From Candidatus Haliotispira prima (GTDB taxonomy: Bacteria > Spirochaetota > Spirochaetia > SP-2023), in the NCBI GenBank assembly GCA_029867005.1, contig CP123443.1:1302001-1366000 (forward strand): DNA of 64,000 bases, in the 5' to 3' direction. A program made the translations under genes and the position numbers. Every line of letters begins with the position of its first letter. Position 1 is the stretch's first letter. Under the pieces are notes generated by a model that saw only the letters and a program-made list of their open reading frames with translations, was not told the origin of the DNA and did no database searches. Shown here in pieces: positions 53,630-63,129 of the stretch.

Positions 53630-53722
53630 ATGAAACATCAACAAATACTATTGACCGGCACGCCGGTAAACAGTAGAATATCCAATATCCAATATCCAAT
53701 ATCCAATATCACACTACTTTAG
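53630..53722 (+). CDS. Cassette 10 leader ORF with 7-bp repeat
   Basis: Begins MKHQQILLTGTPVNS, tract 53678-53710. Confidence 0.7.
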   Translation: MKHQQILLTGTPVNSRISNIQYPISNITLL

Positions 53723-54660
53723 AAAACAAGCACTTACTCCATTTCCTATCACACCGTTTCAGACCTTTTTATTCATTTCTCTATCGTTTTTTACCACTAT
53801 TTTTTCTGTCCCTTATCGGCATGTCCTTACTCGGCTGTGCCCCGATATCCAACACCGATACCCCGCCTGCTGCTGAGCCACCTGCCCCCGTAAACCCAAT
53901 CATTTCCTTTTCCTCCGCCGCTGTGGCCTCTTCTCTGCAATTGGAGGTGACCAGCAATATCGAACTCGCAAACATTGGGGCGGTTGTTCGCCTGGCTGCC
54001 GAAGCGGCCCCCACTAAAACAGAAGCCCTGGCCGGTAAAGGGCATGTAAGCGTAAGCATACCCGCCGGTGTCACACGAAAAATAAGCATCAGCCAACACT
54101 ATAGTACCAACTTCAACGATGGCCTTACTCTGGCCGATGTCCTTACCCCCAATACGGCGTACAAACTGTATCTCTATTTCCCCGCAGGCCGTATTACGAC
54201 AACGGCAGAAATTACAGGATTAAACGTCACCGATGATAGGGCCGTAGTCCCTTTCACGACCGCTGCATTACCCGCTGAGGGTGATGCCAAATGGCTTAGT
54301 GGTAATGCTAAATGTGTGGCGAGCCCGGATACCTACTATTTTATGCAGGAACAAACAGGTGTCGCAGTGTGCTACTTTTATGTAAACTTTAGCCCTTCCG
54401 TCTCTGAATTATCGACCCAAACTAATAATAAGGGGCAGTACGGTAATATAGGGACTTTTGTTCCCAATGTAGCAACTCCCGGTTCCAACTTCCATTATAC
54501 ATACGGGTTGATTTCCGGCTATACATCCAATTCCACTAACCACTATGACTATTGGGTCGGTGCTGATAAAGTGGGTGTCATACAAAATGCTCTCAGAGTC
54601 TCATTTCTCGACAGTATGGGGATACAAACAGTAGTATTTACTCCCGTGACTCGCCATTAG
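53722..54660 (+). CDS. Cassette 10 family B surface lipoprotein
   Basis: Nominal start after the leader stop. Basic n-region (HRFRP, YR), hydrophobic core, lipobox LLGC, then APISNTDTPPAAEPP. An ATG at 53821 lies five codons before the Cys, far too short for a signal peptide and without a ribosome binding site. Family B domain ending in the fixed PVTRH. Last member of the array; the conserved 3' flank stops soon after the stop codon. Confidence 0.7.
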   Translation, partial: ENKHLLHFLSHRFRPFYSFLYRFLPLFFLSLIGMSLLGCAPISNTDTPPAAEPPAPVNPIISFSSAAVASSLQLEVTSNIELANIGAVVRLAAEAAPTKTEALAGKGHVSVSIPAGVTRKISISQHYSTNFNDGLTLADVLTPNTAYKLYLYFPAGRITTTAEITGLNVTDDRAVVPFTTAALPAEGDAKWLSGNAKCVASPDTYYFMQEQTGVAVCYFYVNFSPSVSELSTQTNNKGQYGNIGTFVPNVATPGSNFHYTYGLISGYTSNSTNHYDYWVGADKVGVIQNALRVSFLDSMGIQTVVFTPVTRH

Positions 54661-55263
54661 GTATCCAAAATTGTATTTCTTGCTCTTGATATGGTAATAT
54701 GACAACTTGTCAGCCATAGGAATTTCAGAAGATATTTTCTCTGATTTTCTATGGCCCTTTGCCCATAACCATAAGCCAATTAAATTTTTGTAGTGTAAAA
54801 TAGTAAAGATCAGAACGGCGTGCCGGCAAGCCGGCACGCCGTTCTTGCCCAGACACTTCCCCCCCCCCCTATAAAAAATTACATGTATTCTCCCCCAAAG
54901 CCCCCTAAATCGGTCTGTAATGAGCACCCTGTGGGCATAAAATCGCGCTATTCGGGGAGGTGTTGTCCTAAAATATCCGGAAAGAGACTTGACACAAGTA
55001 GAATCAGGCCGTATAATATCTTGAGCTGGAACAATATAATATTTAATAATTAAAAAACAATTCTTTATTTTTATTTGCACTAAAAAATGTCAGAATCTCC
55101 ATTTCTTTTATTTTCTTTCCATGTCTTAATTTCCATGTCTTAAAATGCAGCACCGGCTTCCGTCGAGTATCATCTTATGTAAAAAATTGATGTAAAAAAT
55201 GTGAAATACATGAACTGTTGTATATAAAGGATTTTGTACACTATCTTACAGGAGACCATCAAC
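54661..55263. promoter_or_regulatory. Intergenic region with hairpin and consensus promoter
   Basis: No gene. A perfect hairpin with 15-bp arms is at 54813-54844. TTGACA (54989-54994), 17-base spacer and TATAAT (55012-55017) form a full consensus promoter, leaving a 5' untranslated region of about 240 bases, AT-rich, before the NHL lipoprotein gene. Confidence 0.65.
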
Positions 55264-56595
55264 ATGAAACACCACATCCAATTATATCTGAAAATAAGTC
55301 TGACAGTATTCCTAATGTTGGGAATGCTGTCTTGTAACGCCGAGCTCGATGATCTGTTGAGTACGAAGAATCCGGATTCCAACAATCCGGGTAACCCCGA
55401 CACAGACAACCCGGACAAACCCGACACAGGTGCACCGGGTACAGGCAGCCCCGACAAACCCGATGCAGGTGCACCGGGCTCGGGAAGCCCCGACAAACCT
55501 GATGCAGGTGCACCGGGCTCGGGAAGCCCCGACAAACCCGATGCAGGTGCACCGGGCTCGGGAAGCCCTGGGGAAGGTGCCCCTGGTGAAGGTGCCCCGG
55601 GCGAAGGCGACCCCAATCCCCCGCCGGAACCGACAAAAATCCTGACAGCAGTGGTATCCACTCTGGCCGGCTCCAGTACATCCGGAAGCCGGGACGGAAC
55701 GGGTGCTGCGGCCGAATTTAACTTTCCTCGCGGGATCACCGCAGACAATGCGGGAAACCTCTACGTGGTAGATACAAATAATAACAAGATACGAAAGATT
55801 ACTCCGGCCGGTGTCGTAACTTCTTTTGCCGGAAGTACAAGTGGCGGGTACTTGGATGCTACGGGCACTGCGGCAAAGCTCAATTCTCCTCGTGCAATAG
55901 CAATAGGACCTGCGGGCAATCTATACGTGACCGATCGCTATAATGAGAGGATACGGAAGATCACGCCGGCCGGTGTCGTAACTTCTTTTGCCGGATCCGG
56001 TACGTCCGGACAAAATGACGGAACAGGATCCGCAGCACAGTTTAATTCTCCGGGTGGAATAGCCGTAGACAGCAGTGGAAACGTTTACGTGGCCGATACC
56101 AGCAATCACAATATACGAAAAATCACGCCGGCCGGTGTGGTATCGACTCATGCAGGGGCTGGTGGTACGGTATTTAATCAGCCTTACTCCGTAGCGGTGG
56201 ATGGTAATGGAAATGTTTATGTAGCTGATAGCTATAATCATAAAATCCAAAAGATTACCGCCGGTGGTACAGTAACGATTCTGGCTGGGAGTACAGGCGG
56301 GCACCAAGACGGAACGGGCACTGCGGCAAAGTTCAATTACCCTTATGGCGTAGCCGTAGATAGTGCCGGCAACGTCTACGTGGCGGATTCGAATAATAAA
56401 ATGATACGGAAAATCACGCCGGCCGGTGTCGTGACAACTCTTGCCGGGACCGGAACGGCCGGGTACAAGGACGGAACGGGTGCCGAGGCACAGTTTAAAG
56501 ACCCTCGTAAACTAGTGGTAGACAGTAGTGGAAATATATACGTGTCTGACCGGTCTAATCATCGGATACGGAAAATAACCATGGAGTATCGCTAG
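55264..56595 (+). CDS. NHL-repeat lipoprotein with Pro/Gly-rich linker
   Basis: A 443-residue protein. The signal peptide ends MLGMLSC (lipobox Cys at residue 24). A Pro/Gly/Asp-rich linker (about 35-120) contains four 13-residue repeats (core PDKPDAGAPGSGS), then come six NHL units of about 50 residues (pattern GNLYVVDTNNNKIRKITPAG, VVTSFAGS) likely folding as a six-bladed beta-propeller. NHL propellers bind proteins or glycans; the ligand here is unknown. The start at 55264 has AGGAG upstream; ten codons of the longer frame are not signal-like. Confidence 0.82.
   Translation: MKHHIQLYLKISLTVFLMLGMLSCNAELDDLLSTKNPDSNNPGNPDTDNPDKPDTGAPGTGSPDKPDAGAPGSGSPDKPDAGAPGSGSPDKPDAGAPGSGSPGEGAPGEGAPGEGDPNPPPEPTKILTAVVSTLAGSSTSGSRDGTGAAAEFNFPRGITADNAGNLYVVDTNNNKIRKITPAGVVTSFAGSTSGGYLDATGTAAKLNSPRAIAIGPAGNLYVTDRYNERIRKITPAGVVTSFAGSGTSGQNDGTGSAAQFNSPGGIAVDSSGNVYVADTSNHNIRKITPAGVVSTHAGAGGTVFNQPYSVAVDGNGNVYVADSYNHKIQKITAGGTVTILAGSTGGHQDGTGTAAKFNYPYGVAVDSAGNVYVADSNNKMIRKITPAGVVTTLAGTGTAGYKDGTGAEAQFKDPRKLVVDSSGNIYVSDRSNHRIRKITMEYR
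55411..55566 (+). repeat. Four 39-bp tandem repeats in the NHL gene linker
   Basis: In-frame 39-bp units. Units 2-4 are almost identical and unit 1 is diverged. Gain or loss of units would change linker length without changing frame. Confidence 0.85.
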
Positions 56596-56654
56596 AAAGG
56601 GCGAGCCCTTTCCTTTGGGCACCGGTCTCTTAGCTCTTAGCCTTTGATCCTGTT

Positions 56655-56699
56655 CCTTGGCCCCTAATCCTTACAACTTATTGAGGACAGGGGCCAAGG
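56655..56699 (+). terminator. Hairpin after the NHL gene
   Basis: 11-bp arms CCTTGGCCCCT and complement with a 23-base loop. A smaller hairpin lies right at the stop codon (56595-56612). The rest of 56596-56920 shows no gene. Confidence 0.55.
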
Positions 56700-56920
56700 C
56701 GAGGTAAGGAACGTGTGGGCTTGGACTGACAAACCGTACCCGTAAATAAACCCCATCCTTTTACTCTTACTGTCAGCCTATAAGCCTCCCACTCTTGCGA
56801 AATTTGTCTGCAAAAGATTTACAAGGGAGGGTAATGCGGTAAACCTCAAATCTACTCTATTTTGCAAAGGTATTCTCAAGGAGGACTTTCAAGCGTACTC
56901 CCATAAAAAATCAAAATAAA

Positions 56921-57928
56921 ATGTTGACTGACATCGGCATAAAAGGTCCCAATCCGGTTGGACCAAAAAGAAAAATAATGAAAACCGTTGTCCCCCCAAT
57001 AAAATCACAGGGAATTAAGACCAAGCTAGTCCATTGGATTTCCGCAAACGTTAATGGAATTGAATTTGACCGATGGGTTGAACCTTTTATGGGTACCGGC
57101 GTAGTGGCCTTTAATGTTCAGCCTAAAAAAGCTCTTCTCTGCGATAGTAATCCCCACCTAATAAACTTCTATAAAGCATTACAAAAAAAAGAAATATCGA
57201 GTGGCCAAGTCAGGCGGTTTCTCGATGAAGAAGGAGCGAAATTAGCCAGAACAGAGGGTGAGCACTATTATATTGTAAGAAATAGATTTAACGAAAAAGG
57301 TACTCCCTTAGATTTTTTGTTTTTAAGCCGTTCCTGCTTCAACGGTATGATGCGATTTAATAAAAACGGTGGCTTTAATGTACCTTTTTGTAAAAAGCCG
57401 AACCGTTTTGCACAAGCATTAGTTACAAAAATCACAAATCAAGTGGAAAACATACAGCAAATTATCGAACTTGGAGATTATGAATTCAAACACCAGGATT
57501 TTAAAGAAACCTTATCGGAGTTAAAAAACTCTGATTTAGTCTATTTAGACCCACCATATATTGGGAGGCACGTCGACTATTTTGACAGTTGGTCCGAAAA
57601 AGAAGAAATGACCCTGAACAATAGTTTAAAAAAAGCAAACGGCAAATTTATTTTATCCACTTGGTTGAGCAATAAATACAGAATCAATGACTACCTGTTT
57701 TCGGTTTGGAAAGACTCTAATATAGTGACAAAAGAACACTTCTATCACTTGGGTGGCAAGGAAACAAATAGAAATACTGTTTACGAAGCACTCTTATCAA
57801 ATATGAAACTAAAGGATAGTATTTCAAATGCGGAAATGAAATCACGAATGGAAAAGAACAAATCACCGCTAACTTCCGCACCAAAAATCGATGATTTTCC
57901 GGAACAATCACCGTTGAATCACCCTTGA
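56921..57928 (+). CDS. DNA adenine-N6 methyltransferase (D12/Dam-type), orphan
   Basis: A 335-residue alpha-class adenine methyltransferase. SAM-binding [12 protein letters not shown] lies near residue 53 and catalytic DPPY near 210, in the FxGxG-first order of Dam/DpnII enzymes. No restriction enzyme gene lies next to it, so it is an orphan here; its target site cannot be read from the sequence. The first 24 residues ([12 protein letters not shown] on) are outside the domain and match the cassette leader (ILTDIGIN). The frame is open upstream to AAGGAGG at 56880, with ATA where the leaders have ATG, so the true start is uncertain. Confidence 0.82.
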   Translation: MLTDIGIKGPNPVGPKRKIMKTVVPPIKSQGIKTKLVHWISANVNGIEFDRWVEPFMGTGVVAFNVQPKKALLCDSNPHLINFYKALQKKEISSGQVRRFLDEEGAKLARTEGEHYYIVRNRFNEKGTPLDFLFLSRSCFNGMMRFNKNGGFNVPFCKKPNRFAQALVTKITNQVENIQQIIELGDYEFKHQDFKETLSELKNSDLVYLDPPYIGRHVDYFDSWSEKEEMTLNNSLKKANGKFILSTWLSNKYRINDYLFSVWKDSNIVTKEHFYHLGGKETNRNTVYEALLSNMKLKDSISNAEMKSRMEKNKSPLTSAPKIDDFPEQSPLNHP

Positions 57929-58075
57929 ATCACCCTTGAAACCGGAAGAATTGAAACTGGAAGAAAAAGCAAAATTTTGAAACAGAAATAACAGGAAACA
58001 ACAATAAAAAACGGAGTAAATCTGAGCAGGTTGCCCCATTACCGGCAAATAAATTGCCTGTATCCCCCAGTTTGC

Positions 58076-59644
58076 TTATGGTTCCGGGCAAAGCCGGTGC
58101 AGACCCATCTTGCGGGCATAACTTTGCAGCATATCCTGTTCAAATTCTTGGTTGCCGGAGTATTGCCGGCCAAGCACTTCCGGCCACAAGGCCGGATCTT
58201 CCATACATAAATAGAAAAAGACCTTGTCATGCCAAGGCTCCAAGGCCTGATAAACATGGCGAAACATTTCTCGCTTTATCTCGTAAGGATAGGAAAACTT
58301 ACCCGCAATCTCCTCCATAGGGAAACGCAATATCTGGGTCTGCTCCGCTTTGTGCCGGATGGTCTTTAGGGCCGCCTTGCTGAAAGTCAAAGTACCCAGC
58401 GACACAGTGACAACTTCCTCCGCACGAAAAAGACCGGTCAAATGCTCCCCCATCTCTCGGTATTCCGTTTTCCAACCCTGATAACGCACGATAGGATGAA
58501 GGTGGAAGCCGACTTTTGCCCCTGCATCTGCCATTTGGCGTGCCGCGCGCAAGCGCGCGTCCAGTGGTGCCGTCAACAACTCCTCGTGCCGGATCAAATT
58601 GTCCGGGTTTAGCGACCAAGTGAACAACATGTTCGGCGGTAGTTCCTGCCCCAGCAGCCCCTGAACGTTAGCCGATTTACTTTTTAACTCCAGAATGACG
58701 CGGGGGTAGCGTTTGGCAAAGGCGATCAAAGGCTGCAACACACCCAAATCTTCGGCCCACAGCAGCGAGTCAGAAGCCTGGCCCGTACCGATATGGTACC
58801 ATTTTTCCGGGTCGAGCCGGAGTTCTTCCAGTTTCCGGCCAAAATCGCCACGTACCTGAATGGCCTTCTCATCGTAAAAGTGCTGGATGGCACAATAACT
58901 ACAACCGAAACCGCACTGCTGAATGGCATCCAACGTCAGCAAATTGCAGCAGCGGGTCTTCAGCGAGGCCACCGGACAGGCTCCCAAAATGGACGCATCC
59001 GCACCCGGCGAAGCGGGTGCAGACCTCCGGTCCGGTCCCTCGGCCTCCCTGATCACCTCAAAACGGTACCGGGGCACCTTTGGCTTGGGGGCACTGCTCT
59101 GAAAATTGGGCAATAATTGCTGCTTGGCACGATGAAACGCCTCAAACTCGGCAAAAGCCTGTTTGCGACGCAGGGGGTTGAGACGGCCCCCGGCCTCCCC
59201 CGCAGAATCTTGTCGAGACTCTTGTGATGACTCCGGTGCCGCTCCTTCCGTTTCCAAACGCAAAAGCTCAAGCTGGCGACGCAAGAAATCCTTCAACCCG
59301 GCAACCTCGCGCCAGTCCGACAAATCTTTGGCCATTTTGCACAACTGCTCTACTTGGCTGTGACTCAGGCGGAAACCCAAGGCAAAACGCCGGAGCAATT
59401 TCAATAAACCAACCCCGCCACGCTTAGACTCCGGCCGCAAACTAAAATACAGAACGAACCACGGGGGCAGAACCGGCTTTTCTTCATCCGAAAACCCGTA
59501 CTCGCCCGCTGCGCTTGCCGCCTTTCCTTCGCTTCCTGCCCTTTTTGCCAAGGTCTCTGTGACGGTTCCCGTCTCTGTCTCTGTTGCGGCATCTCTCACA
59601 GTATCTGTCCCAACATCTATAAGGCCTTTACTCTCGATACTCAT
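58076..59644 (-). CDS. SPL-like radical SAM protein
   Basis: A 522-residue protein. The radical SAM cluster motif is CGFGCSYC near residues 242-249 (CxxxCxxC), in a domain like spore photoproduct lyase (GTGQASDSLLWAEDLG; VGFHLHPIVRYQGW). The N-terminal 190 residues are helical, poorly conserved and charged. Non-sporulating bacteria carry such SPL-like proteins, with unknown substrates. The start at 59644 has GGAGGG upstream; the longer frame overlaps ruvA. Confidence 0.82.
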   Translation of the reverse strand: MSIESKGLIDVGTDTVRDAATETETGTVTETLAKRAGSEGKAASAAGEYGFSDEEKPVLPPWFVLYFSLRPESKRGGVGLLKLLRRFALGFRLSHSQVEQLCKMAKDLSDWREVAGLKDFLRRQLELLRLETEGAAPESSQESRQDSAGEAGGRLNPLRRKQAFAEFEAFHRAKQQLLPNFQSSAPKPKVPRYRFEVIREAEGPDRRSAPASPGADASILGACPVASLKTRCCNLLTLDAIQQCGFGCSYCAIQHFYDEKAIQVRGDFGRKLEELRLDPEKWYHIGTGQASDSLLWAEDLGVLQPLIAFAKRYPRVILELKSKSANVQGLLGQELPPNMLFTWSLNPDNLIRHEELLTAPLDARLRAARQMADAGAKVGFHLHPIVRYQGWKTEYREMGEHLTGLFRAEEVVTVSLGTLTFSKAALKTIRHKAEQTQILRFPMEEIAGKFSYPYEIKREMFRHVYQALEPWHDKVFFYLCMEDPALWPEVLGRQYSGNQEFEQDMLQSYARKMGLHRLCPEP

Positions 59645-59676
59645 CCATACCCTCCGGGATAAACTGCTGCTATCCT

Positions 59677-60411
59677 CTAAACAACCGAATTTCCGGATGT
59701 ATGCCAAGTGCCCAAACGGACAATCGCCTGGCGCAGTCGTTCCCCTTCCGAAGGCAAATCACTTTCTTCTCCGGCCTGCCCGTCTTCCTGCCACATTGCA
59801 AACAGTTCGTCCAAAACATCACCGCTGCGCTTTTCCTCGTAGCCCATAGACACTAAGGCACTTAGCAAGTCCCGATATTCCTGACGCCGGCGCAAATAGT
59901 CATGCAACCCCACGCCTTTCAGGCCCGGGGTACCGACAGTCGGCTCCTTTCCGGCTTCAGAGCCGGAAGCGGCCGAAAGCGAGCTACCGGCCAACAAGAG
60001 CTGTTTCTCCAGCTTGTCACCCAGCTGCAAAATCAACTTCTGCGCCGTCTTACTGCCCAAACCCGGCAACCGGGACAACCCCTTAACATCCCCCTGAATA
60101 ATGCAGGCAGCAATGTCTTCCGTCCCGGCCTTCGACAACATGGCCAAGGCCACCTTCGGCCCGATGCCCGGAACAGAAATCAGGGCTTCAAACAAACTCC
60201 GTTCTGCCCGACCGGCAAAACCATATAGGGCAATACTATTCTCGCTGACTTTCAACTGCGTATAAATACGCACCTCGGCACCAATGCCGGGCAGCCAAGC
60301 CAGACTCTGATCGCTCATGGCCAGCAGCCATTCCACACCGTTGACTTCACAACAGGCATAACCCGAAACCTGTTTTTCTGTCAAAATACCTTTTATACTG
60401 TTCAATACCAT
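59677..60411 (-). CDS. ruvA: Holliday junction branch-migration protein RuvA
   Basis: A 244-residue protein: an OB-fold N-terminus (NSIKGILTEKQVSGYACCEVNG), two helix-hairpin-helix motifs (LISVPGIGPKVALAML; LSRLPGLGSKTAQKLI) and a C-terminal domain III (YRDLLSALVSMGY) that binds RuvB. The start is put at the ATG at 60411, where the OB fold begins; the longer frame adds 28 residues not seen in the family. A linker between domains II and III is extended (LLLAGSSLSAASGSEAGKE). The SPL-like gene follows 32 bases downstream. Confidence 0.92.
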   Translation of the reverse strand: MVLNSIKGILTEKQVSGYACCEVNGVEWLLAMSDQSLAWLPGIGAEVRIYTQLKVSENSIALYGFAGRAERSLFEALISVPGIGPKVALAMLSKAGTEDIAACIIQGDVKGLSRLPGLGSKTAQKLILQLGDKLEKQLLLAGSSLSAASGSEAGKEPTVGTPGLKGVGLHDYLRRRQEYRDLLSALVSMGYEEKRSGDVLDELFAMWQEDGQAGEESDLPSEGERLRQAIVRLGTWHTSGNSVV

Positions 60412-60846
60412 AATATTAAGTGGAATATCACTCCTATCTTCAATGTTCCGAAACCGTTCCAGAGTGCCAAAACCTTCTGTCGTAGTCAAGTACACGCTTT
60501 CATTGACCGCAGGCCGAGGACGAGCCGGTGAACCTCACCACATATGGAGAAACAAGTAAGAACACAAATTGAATCTTTTTGGAACCTCACGTTTGCGACC
60601 AATCAGACTATAGATTGGTTCAAATTCTGACCCGAGGTACAGCAGGAAGGCACCACCGTAAGGCACAAACACGATTTCACAGAGGATTTCCCCACAACGA
60701 TGTCAATGTACACCTGAAAATTGGTAATTCCGGACAAACCTTACACTTGACAAGACGGACACATCTCTCTATCCTGCCCGCTCAAATGGCGCAGCATGGG
60801 GGATGCCCGCGCCGGAAAATATCTATCCGTATCCGGGAGTATAATT
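60412..60846 (+). promoter_or_regulatory. Divergent region with the ribosomal operon promoter
   Basis: No gene. TTGACA (60747-60752), 17-base spacer and TATCCT (60770-60775) form the likely rpsP promoter, about 70 bases before the start codon. Confidence 0.55.
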
Positions 60847-61092
60847 GTGGTAAAGATCCGCCTGAAAAGACTGGGAGCCATTCACCGTCCCTACTATCGA
60901 ATCATTGTCATTGATTCGCGCAAAGCGCGTAATGGCCGAGCCATTGAAGAAATTGGCTACTACCATCCTGTGGAAAAAGAAAATCAACTCAAGCTCTCTA
61001 AAGACCGTGCTGAACACTGGCTCAAACTGGGTGCCCAGCCGACTGATACCGTAAAGTGCCTGCTGAACAAAAGTGGTGTGTTCCTTCGGTAA
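60847..61092 (+). CDS. rpsP: Ribosomal protein bS16
   Basis: An 81-residue 30S protein. The GTG start gives MVKIRLKRLGAIHRPYYR, the family opening, followed by SRKARNGRAIEEIGYYHP. GGGAG lies 8 bases upstream. First gene of rpsP-khpA-rimM-trmD-rplS. Confidence 0.96.
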   Translation: MVKIRLKRLGAIHRPYYRIIVIDSRKARNGRAIEEIGYYHPVEKENQLKLSKDRAEHWLKLGAQPTDTVKCLLNKSGVFLR

Positions 61093-61111
61093 ACCTGCCG
61101 GAAGGTGATTT

Positions 61112-61357
61112 ATGAACTCTACAGAATATGCAGAATTTATTGCGTACATAACCAAATCTCTGGTCCAGTACCCGGAAGATGTCGTGGTTGAAACAATCGA
61201 AGGTGAACGCTCTGTAATTTTGGAAGTTCGCGTATCGGAAACGGACATCGGCAAGGTAGTCGGACGGCAGGGGCGCATTGCCCGCGCACTGCGCACTTTG
61301 CTCCAGGCTGTCACAGCTCGCCAGACAAAGCGTTATGCCCTGGAGATTCTCGACTAA
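61112..61357 (+). CDS. khpA: KH-domain RNA-binding protein KhpA
   Basis: An 81-residue single KH domain with the GxxG loop VVGRQGRIARALR near residues 49-61. KhpA binds RNA, often with KhpB, and its gene typically lies between rpsP and rimM as here. Confidence 0.92.
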   Translation: MNSTEYAEFIAYITKSLVQYPEDVVVETIEGERSVILEVRVSETDIGKVVGRQGRIARALRTLLQAVTARQTKRYALEILD

Positions 61358-61566
61358 GCCTGTTTTGATTTGTTCTCCGTTAATCTCGCACGCTACCTCG
61401 CACCGTCCTTTTTTGTGGTGTTGCCATATTCGCGAGACTCGGAGAATTAATTTTGGCAGGCTTGGTTGTAAGAAGATTAATTGTAGCCGATAGCTCTTGT
61501 ATGTAAGCGGTTTTTCGGCACGCGGTAACACTACTTTCCGATTTGCGATTTTGATATACACCATTC

Positions 61567-62259
61567 ATGCTCCCCTCTATTTGTATCGGCACCATCGTCA
61601 AGTCTCACAAAACGGACGGTTGGTTTCTCTGTCGACTGTTTAATCCCCTGGCCCCGGATGAGCATGATCGGCACCGTCTCAGCTCCCTTGCCCAAGTTGA
61701 GATACGTCCCCCGCAACGCAACAAACAGAGCCACACACAGGTGCCATTAACATTGGAGCCGGAAAACGTGCAGCTCATTAGCCGGGACAGACTGGGCGAA
61801 ACCACCAATATCCTCCTGAAATGCAAAGGCTGGGAACAGCCGGAGCAAATACGGCCCTACCACGGTTGGGAACTATGGGTTAGTCGCGAATACGCCACCC
61901 CCTGTCAGGAAGGCGAATTCTTGTACTGTGAACTCTCCGGCGCAGCACTGTATACTTCAAATAACCCCGATGACAATCCCGACAAAACAGGAGCCCAAAA
62001 GACAGGAAAATATCTGTTGGGCCACGTCACAAAACTGCTCGAAGGCGGTGCCCAGCTATTGTTGGAAGTACAACCGAACCCGGAACGCTACCCGTCGACA
62101 GGAAAGCGACAGCCCCTGTACCTGCCTTTCCACAACAGCGTAATCGGCCGGGTACAACGGAATGCCCCCGAAGAAGCCCCCCCCGACCTGAGTATTGAAG
62201 TGACCGACTTGGACTATTTTGAAGCCTTGCTCAATTCTCTCGTCTTACAAGATCGCTAA
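61567..62259 (+). CDS. rimM: 16S rRNA processing protein RimM
   Basis: A 230-residue 30S maturation factor. N-terminal RimM barrel (CIGTIVKSHKTDGWFLCRLF), then the PRC-barrel domain (YCELSGAALYTS; LLGHVTKLLEGGAQLLLEV; LYLPFHNSVIGRV). It is longer than usual because of a hydrophilic insertion (about 120-140). 209 bases separate it from khpA and no gene is seen in them. trmD starts 15 bases after the stop. Confidence 0.9.
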   Translation: MLPSICIGTIVKSHKTDGWFLCRLFNPLAPDEHDRHRLSSLAQVEIRPPQRNKQSHTQVPLTLEPENVQLISRDRLGETTNILLKCKGWEQPEQIRPYHGWELWVSREYATPCQEGEFLYCELSGAALYTSNNPDDNPDKTGAQKTGKYLLGHVTKLLEGGAQLLLEVQPNPERYPSTGKRQPLYLPFHNSVIGRVQRNAPEEAPPDLSIEVTDLDYFEALLNSLVLQDR

Positions 62260-62274
62260 GAGAAACGCCCGGAA

Positions 62275-63129
62275 ATGAAATTCACCTATCTGACATTGTT
62301 CCCGGAAATAATTGAATCCTTTTTCCAAAACTCTATTATGAAGAGGGCCGTCGAAAATGGCCTGATCGATTACACCATATTACAAATTCGGGATTTTGCC
62401 CAAGACGGCCCCTACCACGCCTGTGACGACACCACCTACGGCGGCGGAGCCGGTATGTTGTTGAAAAGCGGGCCTTTGGCCCGCGCCCTTGACAGTGCCG
62501 ATGCCGGACAAAAATTCTGTATCTACCCCAGTCCCGGCGGCTACCCCATGCAACAAAAAATTGCTGCGGCTCTAAGCCGTTTGGGACAACTCGAAAACAA
62601 TGAATTTCTCTCCTGTCTGAAAAATTCTGCGAATTTCCTCCGGGATTTTAATTCACAGAAAATATCTGACAAATCATTGATTCAAAATAAAATAGACCGA
62701 GAAATTATTTTTATATGTGGCCGATATGAGGGAATTGACCAAAGAATTGTCGACGAGTACGTTGACTTAGAGCTGTCAATTGGTGATTATGTCCTCTCTT
62801 CTGGGGAGCTCAGTAGCCTTTGCCTGACAGACAGCATCTACAGGCTTTGTGATGGGGTGATCAACCAAGAGTCCTTAGCTTCGGAAAGTTTCTCCGCCGC
62901 GTTGTTAGAGTATCCTCAATATACTCGTCCGGAGTACTCTTGTGGTCGGCGGGTACCGGAGATATTGCTTTCCGGTCATCACGAAAATATCCGGCTTTGG
63001 CGTCTGGAACAAAGTGTAAAACGCACCTTGGCCCGAAGGCCGGAATTGCTACAGCAAGCCCTAAAGGCGGGAGACTTGGACCGGGAAACCTTGAAAATTC
63101 TCCAAGTGTTACAACAAAATGACCATTAG
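62275..63129 (+). CDS. trmD: tRNA (guanine-N1)-methyltransferase TrmD
   Basis: A 284-residue SPOUT-class enzyme making m1G37. N-terminal FTYLTLFPEIIESFF, then YGGGAGML, and the trefoil-knot SAM site ICGRYEGIDQRI followed by SIGDYVLSSGEL. After GEL the usual sequence is changed (SSLCLTDSIYRL) and an insertion (NFLRDFNSQKISDKSL) precedes the knot. The insertion region is AT-rich relative to the rest of the gene. Confidence 0.93.
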   Translation: MKFTYLTLFPEIIESFFQNSIMKRAVENGLIDYTILQIRDFAQDGPYHACDDTTYGGGAGMLLKSGPLARALDSADAGQKFCIYPSPGGYPMQQKIAAALSRLGQLENNEFLSCLKNSANFLRDFNSQKISDKSLIQNKIDREIIFICGRYEGIDQRIVDEYVDLELSIGDYVLSSGELSSLCLTDSIYRLCDGVINQESLASESFSAALLEYPQYTRPEYSCGRRVPEILLSGHHENIRLWRLEQSVKRTLARRPELLQQALKAGDLDRETLKILQVLQQNDH

